NCBI GenBank assembly: GCA_037176705.1
Contig: JBAWUJ010000098.1
Coordinates: forward strand, 124,001 to 188,000
Direction: 5' to 3'
Source: Molossus alvarezi
Taxonomy: Eukaryota; Chordata; Mammalia; Chiroptera; Molossidae
DNA: 64,000 nucleotides
Below the pieces are notes generated by a model, which did no database searches, was not told the origin of the DNA, and saw only the letters and a list, made by a program, of their open reading frames with translations. The stretch's first letter is position 1. Each line of letters opens with the position of its first letter. The position numbers and the translations under genes are program-made. Of this stretch, positions 1 to 11,898 are shown one piece after another.

Positions 1-122
1 TATCAACAAAAAGAAGAATTGGTGAGGATGTGGAGAAAAGAAAAGCCTCTTACACTGCGGGTGAGAATGCAGACAGGTGCAGCCACTGGGAAAAGCAGTA
101 GCATTATTACAAAAAATTTAAA
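1..122 (+). mobile_element. L1 ORF2 C-terminal fragment
   Basis: The first 120 bases read like the sense-strand end of L1 ORF2 found many times further right (for example 20,545-20,670): a 'ggtgaggatgtggag' stretch, then 'gaatgcagac' and the 'tgcagccact' block. It breaks off in an AT-rich stretch just before a SINE. The 5' part lies outside the window. It is a decayed fragment with no coding capacity. Confidence 0.85.
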
Positions 123-125
123 ATG

Positions 126-338
126 GCCCTGGGCAGCAAGACCCATTGGTTAGAGCGTAGTCCCATGTTCCAAAGGGTTGTGTGTTTGATTCCCTGAGTG
201 ACAAGATTGATTCTTGGGTCTCATCAGGGCATGTGCAGGAGGGAAACAATGACTGTCTCTCTCACATTGATTTATCTCTCTCTCCCTCCCCCTTTCCACT
301 CTCTGAAAAATCAATAAAATAAATATTCTCAGGTGGGG
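126..338 (+). mobile_element. Old Ves-type SINE
   Basis: A tRNA-derived SINE starting 'ccctgggcagc', with a degraded A box (ttggttagagcg) and B box (gtttgattccc), a pyrimidine-rich 'tctctctccctccc' middle and a 3' part ending in an A-rich segment plus 'ctcaggtggggat'. It is clearly more diverged than the young copies at 30.4 and 32.6 kb, so it is an older insertion. No target-site duplication could be made out. Confidence 0.75.
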
Positions 339-3300
339 ATTAGCAACATATAGCATCTACCAGAGAAGGGAGAGGGTGGAGTGTGCACGCAGGTGGGACT
401 CCACAACCCTCACGTCTCACCCACTGCTGCTCTGGGGGAAGGCTATGCAGAACCTGCCAGGCCAGGCAGCCATGTGCCTTGTTGTCAAGGTCACAAAGCA
501 GCTCCTGGGCATGTGCAGTGCTCCACTGATTGTCAGGGGATTGTGGTGCCTGGGTCCCACACTTCAGACATCCTCCACCCAGCACAGGTCAGGACTCTGC
601 TCTCTGCAGCTGGGCAACAGAGGAGATGAACACAGGGTGTGTGTGTGTGTGTGGCCATGCTGGGCAGACAGACAGCACCTTGCATACACACCAAGGCCAG
701 GACCCATCACCCCACACCACAGTGAGCAGGGGCAGGCAGGAACCCTGAGTCAGCAAACAGAAAACCCAGCTCCACATCAGTGACTTCTTCCCAGGAGCTC
801 AGAGTGTGCCCAAGTCCATCTAGAAACCACCTGAAGAAAGGAGAACTGAGAATAAGGATGGAAGCCATGGGGTGGGGCAAGCAGGGGTCCTGAGCATGGG
901 GGCCAGACCTCACCTCCCTGGGAGTGGGGACAAAGAGGCAGAAATCAGCCGGTAGTGGCAGGCAAGTTGGTGAGGGCACAGGGAGCAATAAATGCCAACC
1001 TGTAGAGCCATGCAGCTGGACTGCAGTTGACCCTTGTACTCACAACCTGTGGGAAAGTTCTCTGGAAAGTTCTCAGGCACCTAGCACAGCTCTGGGGGCA
1101 GCTGCATCTGCCTTCAGCTGTAGCACCAAAGGGCTTGGGGCTCAGGAGCAGGGCACAGAGGGGAGTGTGGGGACACAGGGGAGGGTGAGATGGAGGACAC
1201 CAGGCACCAAAGGAGAAAGGCAGGAGGGAGAATGCAAGCCTGGTGGTGGCTGGAACATCGGGGGCCTCAACCTCAGGTGACTGAGAGCCCTTGCCCAGGC
1301 TGCTCCACTACCAGTGCTGCTGCTCTGGCCATGCCTGGCTGTCAGTGAGGCAGAGACACCCTGAGGAGGCTGCAGAGAAGCCCCAGGGGCCAGGCTGGGG
1401 GAGACTCCCTTTAGACCATATTGGCATGGCCCTCACACTCCAGACACACAACCCGGGAGGAGCTGAGGGCACAGAAGCATCTTCCTCAGGGTGCCTAGTT
1501 TCCACTGATCATCCCTAAGTCTTAAGGGGCCACCTATTCTTATCTCTATGCCATAGGGCAGCACAGGGCTCAGAGATGAATGGAGAACCCAGAGGCTAAT
1601 ACTGGTTTCATAGGAAAAATAAAAACCACTTGTACCCTCCAAGACAGAGGCAAGGTTCCCCCAGCCCTCAGCTTCTCTCTGCCTGTAGCTCCTGTCCAAA
1701 CCCCTCTGACCCCCACATCCCTGCACTGCAGCCTGAGAACACAGGCCCCTCCCCTAGGTCTGGCCCTTCCTCTGGGAGCACAGGCAGGTTACAGTCTTCA
1801 GTTCTCCTGAGTCCCACCTGGGCATCTTGCCCCTGGACTTATCTCTCTCCCAGGCCCTGCCTGAGAATCCTTTCTACAGTCTACCCACCTTTCCCATCAG
1901 AATCCCAGGCACAGCTCCCCACCCAGGAGTGAGGTTTCTGTCAAATCCCATTCCCAGCTGGACTCCCTCTTCCCTAACAAGGTCTGGAGCTGGAGTCACT
2001 GTCTCACCAGGCCAGCTGTTCTGACACAGTCACCTTCCTGTCCAGATTCTCCCTCATGGCATCTGTCTGTAGAGAAAGAAAATGTAGACACCGGGCTCAG
2101 GAGACAAAGGCTTATCTCAGCTGGTGGGTTAGCAAAGCTCTTAGGGCACCCTGTCCCTTAAAATATTGAGATCAATAGGTGTTTCCTCTTGGGGTGATTA
2201 CTCAAGAGTGAGATGTGGTTGTCACAAGGTTGATTTCTTTATTTTCAGCAAGTAAAGGGGATGGGAGTTTATATCCAAAGCTCTGTCTCTCCACGCACAG
2301 GCTTAACCAGTACTTGTGTGCACTCCTTGCTCAAAAACAGGTTGATTTCTTCTTTAAAATTGGCTAGATTTGCTCCTGTCAATACCACCCTGAGTAAACC
2401 TGGTCTGCAAAATTCTGGGGTACATTTTAACATTTAGCAAGAATAACATGTAGTAAACTCATTCAGAACTGCCCAGACCCTGAACCCTTGTCCTATGTAA
2501 CACTTGTTTCTCACTGAACTCACATTTGAGTCCAAGCCAGGTACTGCTTTTCCCTAATGAAAATGTCTTCTCCTGGAGCTGACCCTCTAACCTTGAAAAC
2601 AGCCCTTTCAAATAAAATATGGTACCAAAAGCTGTAACAGATCTCTGTGAAATTCAACTGAGACCGGACATTCTAAATGCCGCAGCCATTGGATGTGATG
2701 TTTATAAACTATTAGTTAAGTTAAAGTTGGGCCATGGCAACTTAAGGCTTGATTTGCTTTTCTAGAGTAAAATGTTCTGATAATCCCTCCCCTCCCCCCC
2801 CCGCCCACCATAGGACCAGCTGGTGGAGATTGGATGAAATTATTGCCTGAAGGCCAATTTTAGCTTTGGGGTTGAAGTCAGGAAGGATGCCAGAGCTTCT
2901 CCCTAGATAAATGGAATGCCCACTCTATGGCAGACCCTGCGGTAGGACAGGGGAGAGGCCTTGCCCAGTCACACAAAGTGTCAGAGGTTGCCAAAAATTA
3001 GTGGGTCAATTAGGATTATATGGCAAGTGACAGAATGTATGAGGCAAGGGCCATGGGCAGAAAGGTGGGAAAAGGGCCTACTCACCAGCCTGTCCCATTG
3101 CTGAGCACCTCGGAGGAAGCTGCGATCAGGCTGCTATGTTTCCAAAGTAGTGACTGGTCTCAAGCAAGTGTCCACATTGGTGGTGCCACACTTGCCTTGT
3201 CACTCCACCATGGCCTCTGGTGCCACAAGGAAGGGGCTGAACTGAAGCTCCAGGTGCCGGACTTGGCCAAAGACCTTGACTTCTTAGAAGAGGCAGCTGC

Positions 3301-3613
3301 CAGGGTACTCCTCACTGCATCAACAGAAGCCCAGAGTCTGCACTGGGGTGGTTCTGGGGGACTGAACCTACTACAGGACCATCACCTCAGACATCACATA
3401 GGGCACCAAATGGCCCTGGACAGTAGTGCTCACTGGCACCTCCAGCATGCTCTCCTCTCCATGCCCCAGGGGCCCACATGCAACACAAAGGATCTTTAGA
3501 GCTCCCAAGACCCCTGAGCCCAGTCTGTGACACTGTGCTCCTCCCAGACTCCTCTCTGGGACCAGGCTTGGTGCCACCTGGGCCTCTGCTGTCCCCGGTG
3601 AGAGGGTCAAAAA
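339..3613. other. Single-copy host sequence, no recognised gene
   Basis: Moderately GC-rich DNA without the L1 and SINE signatures that fill the rest of the window. It holds a short (GT)n run at 637-653 and a C-rich run near 2,792-2,803. The longest open frame is 159 codons on the plus strand (3,020-3,499); its composition (Leu, His, Ser, Gly) looks like chance and I recognise no domain. The minus strand at 3,371-3,610 also has an open frame, which reads somewhat protein-like near its C-terminus but is followed by stops in every attempt to extend it; a decayed coding exon is possible but unproven. No CpG island, terminator or clear splice-site pair was seen. Confidence 0.5.
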
Positions 3614-4101
3614 TGTTTTAACAAATTAAACTCCATTCTGACCTGTTGTTCCTGCATGTAAACACCCGAGCAGTTTTCTAAAAACCCTGGGACTGACACT
3701 CAGGGAACCATGAAGATAAGAGTTTCATGGTGGCCTGGAAAACTTGTAGGGACCATAAAGAAGAAAGAGATTAATGACTGCCCTCATCTCTGAAAGAAGC
3801 TCATCTCATCCCTGCAACAGATTCTTCCCTCACCTCTGTAGCAGTTCGTATCAACCCCGACACCAAGTAAGCAGTGCCAAGAGAATGTGGGTTTTTTTTA
3901 ATGTAGTGTTTTTGTTTCTGTAGTTTGGGTCTATAAAAGCGAGAGAATAGAGAGATTCCAAGGCTGGGCTCCTTTCTAAGGAGTCAGCCCGCCTGCACCC
4001 AGGCTGTGCAATAAAGCTATTGTGCTCTACACTGGCCTCGCTTTGTGGATGTGACCTCCCACGGCTCAGACCTTCTACCTGGGACATCTAGGGGTTTGAC
4101 A
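3614..4101 (+). mobile_element. Solo LTR of an endogenous retrovirus
   Basis: The segment has the order expected of a retroviral LTR: a TATA box (TATAAAA, 3,932-3,938), a short transcribed stretch and a polyadenylation signal AATAAA (4,010-4,015) only about 75 bp later. A GT/CT-rich tail follows, ending near 'gtttgaca'. A TG start near 3,614 (or 3,644) and a CA end at 4,101 give a typical length of about 460-490 bp. No gag, pol or env sequence flanks it, so it is a solo LTR. I could not confirm a target-site duplication, so the ends are approximate. The retrovirus class is not determined. Confidence 0.6.
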
Positions 4102-4173
4102 TTTATGCTTCAGAGGAAAGAAAACTAGCAACTCCTCTGCACCTGTGATGCCTTCCTTCCCATGCTGGAGGTA

Positions 4174-4363
4174 CAGTGGTTCTCAACCTGTGGGTCGCAA
4201 CCCCTTTGGGGGTCAAATGGCCCTTTTACAAGGGTCATCTAAGACCTAACACTAGCAAAGTTACAGTTATGAAGTAGCAACAATAATTTTATGGGTGGGG
4301 GTCACCACAACATGAGAAACTGTATTAAAAGGTCGTGGCCATCAGGAAGGTTTAGAACCACTG
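4174..4363 (+). mobile_element. SPIN-like non-autonomous hAT DNA transposon
   Basis: A 190-bp element with matching terminal inverted repeats: the left end is CAGTGGTTCTCAACCT and the right end is its near-complement ending GGTTTAGAACCACTG. The left arm (gtgggtcgcaacccctttg) and right arm (gttatgaagtagcaac, gtcaccacaacatgag) match the SPIN hAT family as I know it, with the centre deleted. It encodes nothing and would have been mobilised by a transposase in trans. The 8-bp flanks (tggaggta / ttccaggc) do not match, so the target-site duplication has decayed or one edge is rearranged. SPIN elements are known from several bats and other tetrapods, where their patchy distribution is explained by horizontal transfer. 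Confidence 0.83.
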
Positions 4364-5011
4364 TTCCAGGCCTGTGCCCTGTGGCTTCCTGTCCTTCTGT
4401 CTGTCTGTCTGTTTGAAGGTTTCATGTTCTTTCTTCTTTTCTAAACTCAGCTCATCTTCACACTGTGTGGCTTTATAATAAAAACTGGGTGGAAGGGGGA
4501 GGGAAGAGAGACTGGGCAAAAAAAGAGAGAAGTTATTGACAGACACACTGGTGACAGCAGGGGGAGGGGTAGTGTGTGGTGGTGTAAAAGGGTGTGGGTG
4601 ATAAATGGTAAAAAAAAGTTTAATTAAAAAAAGAAGTCTAAATAAAATTTCCTTTGAGTTTAGTGTCGAAGTTGCTCTGTCTTGATTAAAAGGTAGGTTG
4701 CTAGTCCTCTAGCAACACCAACACCACAAGGAAAGTCCTGGAACTGCCTGCAGGTGTTTCTAAGAGCCCAGCCCCACCCGCACTGCAGGGGTCTTTCTGC
4801 ATTTGCAGGGAGCAGCTCAGGATTCCCACTGCAGGGCTCTTCTGCTCACTGTCCTGCTCTCACCTCTCATCCTGCCCAACTCCAAGCACATTCACTCCTG
4901 TGGAACAGAATCCTGCTGCCCCTTCCTGGACTGGGACTTAGCAGGAGCCCCAAACTGAGGCTTAATTGGAGAAGAAACCATTTTTCTTGAGAGAGCCACC
5001 TGTCAAACTGA
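4364..5011. other. Unique sequence between SPIN-like element and L1 block
   Basis: Contains a short (CTGT)n run near 4,398-4,413 and a GT/GGTG-rich patch at 4,545-4,610 followed by A-rich sequence, which could be the remnant 3' end of an old retroposon. The rest (4,640-5,011) looks like ordinary single-copy DNA. No gene is supported. Confidence 0.45.
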
Positions 5012-6808
5012 CATGTTATTTATTTATATTTCTTTGTGTTTTTTTAGCAATGTTTCTCCTCTTCCCCCCATTGACACCCTCCTCCCAATCCCACCTCCCT
5101 TATTTTCTCTGTCCTTGTCTACCCATCCATGTCTATAAATTCTGTGGTTTATCTCTTCCTTCCCCCCACATTTACCTCTTCTGAGGTTTGTCAGTCTATA
5201 CTGCACTTCCAAGTCTCTGGGTTCATTTTGTTCCTCACCTTGCTTTGTTCATTTATTTCACAAATAAGTGAGATCATGTGATATTTGTCTTTCTCTGATT
5301 GGCTTGTTTCACTTAGGTTAATACTCTCCATGTTCTCCCATGTTGTCTCAAGGATAAGAGATCTCTCCTTTCTACAGCTGCATAGTATCCCATTGTCTAC
5401 ATGCACTATAGCTTTTGTATCGATTCATCTATTGATGGACACTTGAGTTGTTTCTAGATCTTAGTGATTGGAAATAGTGCTGCTATGAATATAGGGATAC
5501 ATACATTCCTTCTGACTGGTGTTTCAGGATTTTAAAGTCTATTCCTAGAACTGAAATCACTGGATCAAATGACAGTTCAATTTGTTAATTTTTGAGGAAA
5601 TACCATATTGTTTCATAGTGGCTACAGCAGTCTGCATTCCCACCAGCAGGGTACCAGAGTCCCCTTTTCTCCCACCCTTGCCAGCACTTGTTTGATAATT
5701 CATTGATGGAAGCCATTCTTGCAGGTGTGAGGTGATACCTCATAGTCATTTTAATTTGCATCTCTCTGATGATAACTGACATTGAGCATTTTTTCATATG
5801 TCTCTTGGCCATATTTATGTCCTGTTTGGAGATGTGTCTATTTAAGTTCTCTCCCCATTTTTGAATTGGCTTTTTGTCTTCCTTTTGTTGAGTTGTATGA
5901 GTACTCTATATGTTTTAAAAAGTCACCCCTTACCTGATGTATTATTGGCACTTATGCTCTCCCATATAGAGGGTTCCCTTGTCCTCTTGCCATTTTGATG
6001 GTTGTTTCTTTGGTTGTCAAGAAGCTTTTTACTTTGATATAAGCTTCTTGGTTTCTATTGCCTTAGGAATTGTATCTGAGAATTCTGCTGTGTGTGATGT
6101 CTGAAACTTTGTTACCTGCATTTTCTTCTAGGATTTTTATGAATACATGGGTCATATTTAAGCCTTTTATTCATGTTTAGTTTAATTTTGTGTATGGTGT
6201 AAGTTGGCAGTCTAGCTTCATTATGTTGCATGTAGCTGTCTAATTTTCCCAATGCTATATATTGAAAAAGCCGTCTTTACTTTGCCGTATGCTGTTGCCA
6301 CCTTTGTTAAATATTAATTGAACATAATGACTTGGGTCAATTTCTGGGATCTCTGTTGTGTTCCATTGATCTGTATGCCTATTCTTGATCCAGTATCAGG
6401 TTGTATTGATTACAGTAGCTTTGTAGTATAACCTGATATTCAGTATTGTGATCCTTCTTCCTTTGTTCTTCTTTTTCAAGATTGTTGTGGCTATTTGAGG
6501 TCTTTTTTAGTTTCATATAAACTTTTGTTTTAGTTCTGTGAAATATGTCGTTGGTATTATGATAGTAATTGCATTGAATGTATAGATTTCTTTGGATAAT
6601 ATGAATTTTGTAATTATGTTAATTCTTCCAATCCACGAACAAAGAATATGCTTCTACTTTTTTATATGTTCCACCATTCCTTCTTTCACGGACAAGTTGT
6701 TTTCTGTTAATAGGTCCTTTATTTCATTGGTTAAGTTTATTCCTAGGTATCTTCATTTTTATTTTTATTTTATTTTTTTTTTTTGCTGCAGTGGTAAATG
6801 AGGTTGCT
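5012..6808 (-). mobile_element. L1, minus strand, 3' part of ORF2 and 3' UTR
   Basis: Read on the minus strand this is an L1 3' end: the terminal AT-rich tail lies near 5,012, then a purine-rich 3' UTR, then the ORF2 C-terminal region leftward into the reverse transcriptase C-flank. Reading frames such as 5,191-5,406 and 5,585-5,812 are short pieces of the ORF2 C-terminus, broken by stops and shifts. The copy stops near 6,808 where the 3' tail of the next L1 begins, so its 5' part is either truncated or displaced. Confidence 0.88.
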
Positions 6809-8721
6809 TATTTTTATTTTATTCTTTAAATTAATTATTTTTGTTACAGATGTTTCTCTTTTTCTTCGACTGATACCCCCCTCCCTCTGCCTCCCCACCC
6901 TGTCACCAGCTTTGTTGTCCTTGTCCATTGTTTGCATACATGCACATAAGCACTGTGGTTTATCTCCCCCTCCCAGCCCCTCTTCCGGGGATTCTCTGTC
7001 AGTACACTACTTCCACGTCTCTGGAACTACCTTGTTCCTCAGACTGTTATGTTCATTATATTCCACAAATAAGTTAGATTATGTTATATTTGTCTTTCTC
7101 TGCTTGGCTTGTTACACTGAAATTAATACACTTTAGGTCCCTCCATGTCGTCTCAAAAAATAAGAAATCTTTCTGACTGTTGCATAGTACTCCATTGTGT
7201 ATATGTCCCACAGCTTTTTTACCCATTTGTCTACTGAGGGGCATTTAAGCTGTTTCCAGATCTTAGCTACTGTAACTAGTGCTGCTATGAACATGTGGGT
7301 ACATATATACTTTTTGATTGGTGTTTCAGGCATCTTAGGGTATATTCCTAGAAGTGGGATTACTGAATCAAATGGAAGTTCAATTTTTAACTTTTTGAGT
7401 TAACACCATAGTGTTTCCACAGTGGCTTCATCGGTCTGCATTCCCACCAGCAGTGTACTAAAGTCCCCTATTCTTCACACCCCCACCAACACTTGCTGTT
7501 TGATTATTTGTTGATGGTGGCTATTATAATAGGTTTAAGGTGATACCTCATTGTTATTTTAATTTGCAACTCTCTGATGATTAGTGATGTTGAGCATTTC
7601 TTCATATGTCTCTTAGCCATTTGTATGTACTATTTGGAGAGGTGTCTATTTAGTTCCTCTGCCCATTTCTTAATTGGGTTCTTTGTCTTCTTTTAGTTCA
7701 GCTGTATGAGTACTCTCTATATATTGGAAATTAACCCCTTATCTGATATATCATAGGCAATTATGCTTCCTTATACAGTGGGCTGCCTTTCCATTGTGGT
7801 CATTGTTTCTTTTGCTGTGCAGAAGCTTTTGAGTTTGATGTAGTCCAATGTGTTCATTTTCTCCTTGATTTCTGTGTCCTTAGGTGATGTATCAGTGAAA
7901 ATTCTGCTGTGTATGATGTCTGAAATTTTGTTGCCTACAGTTTCTTCTAGGATTTTATGGATTCATAAGTCACATTTAAATATTTAATCCATTTTGAGTT
8001 TATTCTTGTATATGGTATAAGTTGATGGTCTAGTTTCATTTTGTTGTATGTAGCTGTCCAATTTTCTCAACACCATTTATTAAAGAGGCCATCTTTACAG
8101 CATTGTATGCTCTTGCCTCCTTTGTCAAATATTAATTAAGCATATGGCCTTGGGTCCATTTCTGAGTTCTCTGTTGTTTTTCACTGTTTTATTTGCCTGT
8201 TCTTGATCCAGTATCAGGATGTTTTGATTACAGTGGCTTTGTAGTACAACCTGAAATCTGTAAATGTAATCCCTCCAACTTTGTACTTCTTTTTCAAGAT
8301 TGCTGTGGCTATTTGGGGTCTTTTTTGGTTCCATATGAACTCTTAAAGTATTTGTTCTAGTTCTGTGAACTATGTCGTTGGTATTTTGTTGGGGAATGCA
8401 TTGAATATATACATTGCTTTGGGTAGTATGGACATTTTAATGATGTTTATTCTTCCAATTAATGAACAAGGTATGTTCTTCCACTTTTTTATATCATCCT
8501 CTATTTCTTTTTTCAATGACCTGTAGTTTTCTGCAAGTAGATCCTTTACTTCTTTGGTTAAGTTTATTCCTAGTTATCTTAATTGTATTGCCACAAAAGT
8601 AAATGGGATTGTTTTTCTTTTAATTTCTCTTTCTGTGAGTTCATATTGGTGTATAAGAAGGCCATTGATTTCTTGACATTAATTTTGTATCCTGCTACTT
8701 TGCCAGATTTATTTATTAAGT

Positions 8722-9135
8722 CTAGTAAACATCTGATGCAGTCTTTGGATTTTCTACGTATAGTATCATGTCATCTGCAAATAATAACAGTTTCACTTTC
8801 TCCTTTCCAATTTGGATCCCTTTTATTTTTCCATCCCGTCTGATTTCTGTGGCTAAGACTTCCAGTACTATGTTTAATAAGAGTAGCAAAAGTGGATATC
8901 TTTGTCTTGTCCCTGTTTTTAAGGGAAATGCTTTTAATTTTTGCCCATTGAATATGATGTTGGCTGTAGGTCTTTCATATATGGCCTTCATTATGTCAAG
9001 ATATGATCCCTCTATTCTCAGATTGCTGAACATTTTTAACAGAAATGGGTGCTGGATTTTGTTGAATGCTTTTTCAGCGTCTATTGATATGATCAAATAA
9101 TTTTTATCTTTCATTTTGTTTAAGTGGTTTATCAC
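8722..9135 (-). pseudogene. L1 ORF2 reverse transcriptase fragment
   Basis: A 137-codon open stretch inside the minus-strand L1 encodes the core palm of the L1 reverse transcriptase. Visible motifs in order are [10 protein letters not shown] (motif A, catalytic Asp present, although the following FD is FN), the GTRQRYPL region where active L1 has GTRQGCPL, and [10 protein letters not shown] (motif C, both catalytic Asp present). The Gly-Cys to Arg-Tyr change in motif B and the absence of flanking open frame show that it is dead. It is the best-preserved enzyme fragment in the minus-strand block. Confidence 0.88.
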
Positions 9136-10793
9136 ATTTATTTATTTGCGGATATCGTACCAGCCTTGCATCCCTGGGATAAATCCCACTTGGTCATGGT
9201 GAATAATGTTTTGATGTATTGCTGGATCTGATTTGCTAATATTTTGTTCATGATTTTGGCTTCTATGTTCATCAAGGATATTGGTGTGTAGTTTTCTTTC
9301 TTTGTAGTGTCTTTTTCTGGTTTTGGGATTAGAATTATGCTGGCCTCATAAAATGAGTTTGGAAGTTTTCCTTCTTGAATTTTTTGAAATAGTTTGAAAA
9401 TGGGTATTAGTTCTTTGAATGTTCAGTAAAATTCCCCCATGAAGCCGTCGGGGCATGGGCTTTTGTTTGATGAGACAGTCTTGATTACATCTTCAATTTC
9501 TTTTGTTATTATTGGTCTAAGTTTTCTAGCTCTTCTCGATTCAGTTTTGGGAGACTGTTTCTAAAAATTTGTCCATTTTACTTTGATTGTCAAATACTTG
9601 CCATATAATTGTTCATAGTATTTGTTCACAATATTTTGTATTTCTGTGCTGTCAGTTTTTATTTCTCCTCTTTCATTTCAGATTTTCTGTATTTGGGTTC
9701 TCTTTCTTTGTTTCTTGTTGACTCTAGCTAAGGGTCCATCAATCTTATTTATCTTTCACAGAACCAGCTCTTGGTTTCATTGACCCTTTGAATTGTTATT
9801 TTGGTCTCCATGTCATTTATTTCTGCTCTGATCCTTACTATTCCCTTTGTTCTACTTGCTCTGAGATTTTCTTTTTGTTTGCTTTCTAGTTCTTAAGTTG
9901 TGATGTTAGATGATCTATTAGAACTTTTTCTTGTTACTTGAGGTAGGCCTGTAGTGCTAAGAACTTCCCTATCAGAACTGCTTTCACTGCATCCCATAGA
10001 TTTTGTTGTATGTTCATTTTCATTGGTTACCAGGAAGTTTTTAAATTTATCCTTGATCTCCATGGTAAACCATTTATTGTTCAATAATGTGCTATTTAGC
10101 CTCCATGTTTTCAAATGTCTTTGCGTGTTCCTGCTTCAATTGATTTCTAGTTTCATGCCTTTCTGATCTGAGAATATGCTTGATGTGATTGCAATCTTCT
10201 TGAACTTTTAGAGACTTAATTTCTGCCCTAACATGTGGTCTATATTTGAGAATATCCCATGTGAACTCTGTCATTTTGGGGTGTAATTCTCTGTAGATAT
10301 CTATTAAATCCATCTGGTCTAGTGCTACATTTAGAGTCTGTGTTTCCTTGCTAATTTTTGTCTAGAGGATCTATCCAGTGATGTCAGCAAAATGTTGAAG
10401 TCCTCTGCTATGATTGTATTACTGTTGGTTTCTCCTTTGAGATTCTCCCGAAGATTTTTAATATATGTTGGTGCTCTTATATTGGGTACATATATGTTTA
10501 CCAAGGTTGTATCTCTCTGTTGGATAGATCCTATCAATATTATGTAGTAGCCTTCTTTGTTTCAAGTTATGGCCTTCATTTTGAAATCTAAGTTAGTAGA
10601 TATGACTATTGCTAATCCAGCTTTTTTTCCCCTTTACATTTGCTTAAAATTTTTTTCCATCCTTTCACTTTCAACCTATATGAGTCTTTTGATGTGAGGT
10701 GTGTCTTTTGTAAACAACATATGTGAGTCATGCTCTCTTATTCAGTCAGCAACTCTGTGTCTTTTTATCGGAGCATTCAAAAATTCACATTGA

Positions 10794-11040
10794 GCCCTGG
10801 CCGGTTTGGTTCAGCGGTTAGAGCATCGGCCTGCGGTCCTGAGAGACCCGGGTTCGGTTCCCGCTAAGGGCGCGTACCTCAGTTGCAGTTTGTCCCCGGC
10901 CCTGGTCGGTTGTGCGGGTGGCAGCCACTCAATGTGTTCCTTTCACATCGATGTTTCTCTCTCTCTCTGTTCCTCTCTCTCCCTCCCACTCTACCTAAAC
11001 AAAAAATGGAAAAATGTCCTCGGGTGAGGATAAAAAAAAA
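10794..11040 (+). mobile_element. Young Ves SINE in L1
   Basis: Complete tRNA-derived SINE: 'gccctggccggtttgg' start, A box around ggttcagcggttagagc, B box GGTTCGGTTCCC, the 'tgtccccggccctggtcgg' body, a (TC)n stretch and a 'gggtgagga' end followed by poly-A. It lies between target-site duplications aaaattcacattga (10,780-10,793 and 11,041-11,054), which marks a clean insertion into the antisense L1. Confidence 0.93.
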
Positions 11041-11832
11041 AAAATTCACATTGAAGGTAATAATTGATACATACTTATTTATTGCCATTTATGTTTAGTG
11101 TGGTTCTATTTTGCTTCCTGTTTCTTCTAATTACAGCAGTTCTTTTAGCATATCTCACAGTGCTGGTTTGGTGTTAATATAGTCTCTTAGCATTTTTTTT
11201 TTTTTTTTGTATTTGTATGTTTTTGTTCTAATTGATTCCTAGTTTCATGCCATTGTGATCTGAGAAAATGTTTGGTATAATTACAATATTCTTGTATTTG
11301 TAGAGATTTGCATTGTGTCCTTACATGTGGTCCATTTTTTAGGATATCCTGGGTGAACTTGAGAAGAATGTATATTCTGCAGGTGGGGTAAAATAGTCTG
11401 TAAAGATCAAAAAGCCCAGCAGGTCAATATGTTTCTTTAAAGACTATATTTCTGTTTGTTGTTTTGTTTTGTTTTGTGTAGAAAGTGTGTTTTGTGGTGT
11501 CAGTGAGGTGATAAAGTCACTCACTGTGATTGTTTTGCTATTGGTATCTTCTTTAAAGTCCTCCAGAAGTTTTTAAATATATTTTGGTGCTCCTGTGTTT
11601 GGTGCATACATGTTTACCGGGGCTTTATTTTTTTGTTGGATTGTTTCCTTTAATATTATGTAGTGGCATTCTTTGTCCCTTTTTATGGCCCTTGTTTTTA
11701 AGTGTATCTTATCAGATATGAGTATTGCTACACCAGCTTTTTTTAATTTCAATTTTCCTGGAAAATATTTTTTTCATCCCTTTACTTTTGTCCTGTGTAA
11801 GTTTTTGTTTTGAGGTGGGTCTCTTTTAAGCA

Positions 11833-11897
<65 letters not shown>
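11833..11897. repeat. (TG)n(TA)n microsatellite
   Basis: About 22 bases of TG repeat pass directly into some 40 bases of TA repeat, inside the antisense L1 ORF2 start. TA runs of this kind are prone to hairpin formation and length change. Confidence 0.95.

Positions 11898-11898
<1 letters not shown>

Larger units (their letters stand above)
6809..11190 (-). mobile_element. L1, minus strand, nearly all of ORF2 plus 3' UTR
   Basis: A second minus-strand L1 begins with its own 3' UTR at about 6,809 (antisense tail, then the pyrimidine-rich complement of the G-rich 3' UTR) and runs through the ORF2 C-terminus, reverse transcriptase and endonuclease-side sequence to about 11,190. It is interrupted by a young Ves SINE at 10,794-11,040. 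Many stops and frameshifts make it non-functional. Its 5' boundary is an oligo-T run near 11,192, after which ORF2 N-terminal sequence starts again in a separate copy. Confidence 0.88.

Noticed and set aside
376..783. 135-codon plus-strand frame as a gene
   Set aside because: It crosses a (GT)n microsatellite, overlaps frames of similar length in other phases and shows no family motif.
3020..3499. 159-codon plus-strand frame as a gene
   Set aside because: No recognisable domain, no splice sites or promoter, and GC-rich sequence makes long chance frames likely.
10806..10870. tRNA genes, from A-box and B-box sequences
   Set aside because: The boxes belong to Ves SINE heads; each is followed by a SINE body, a CT tract and a poly-A or AT-rich tail, and no cloverleaf is complete.
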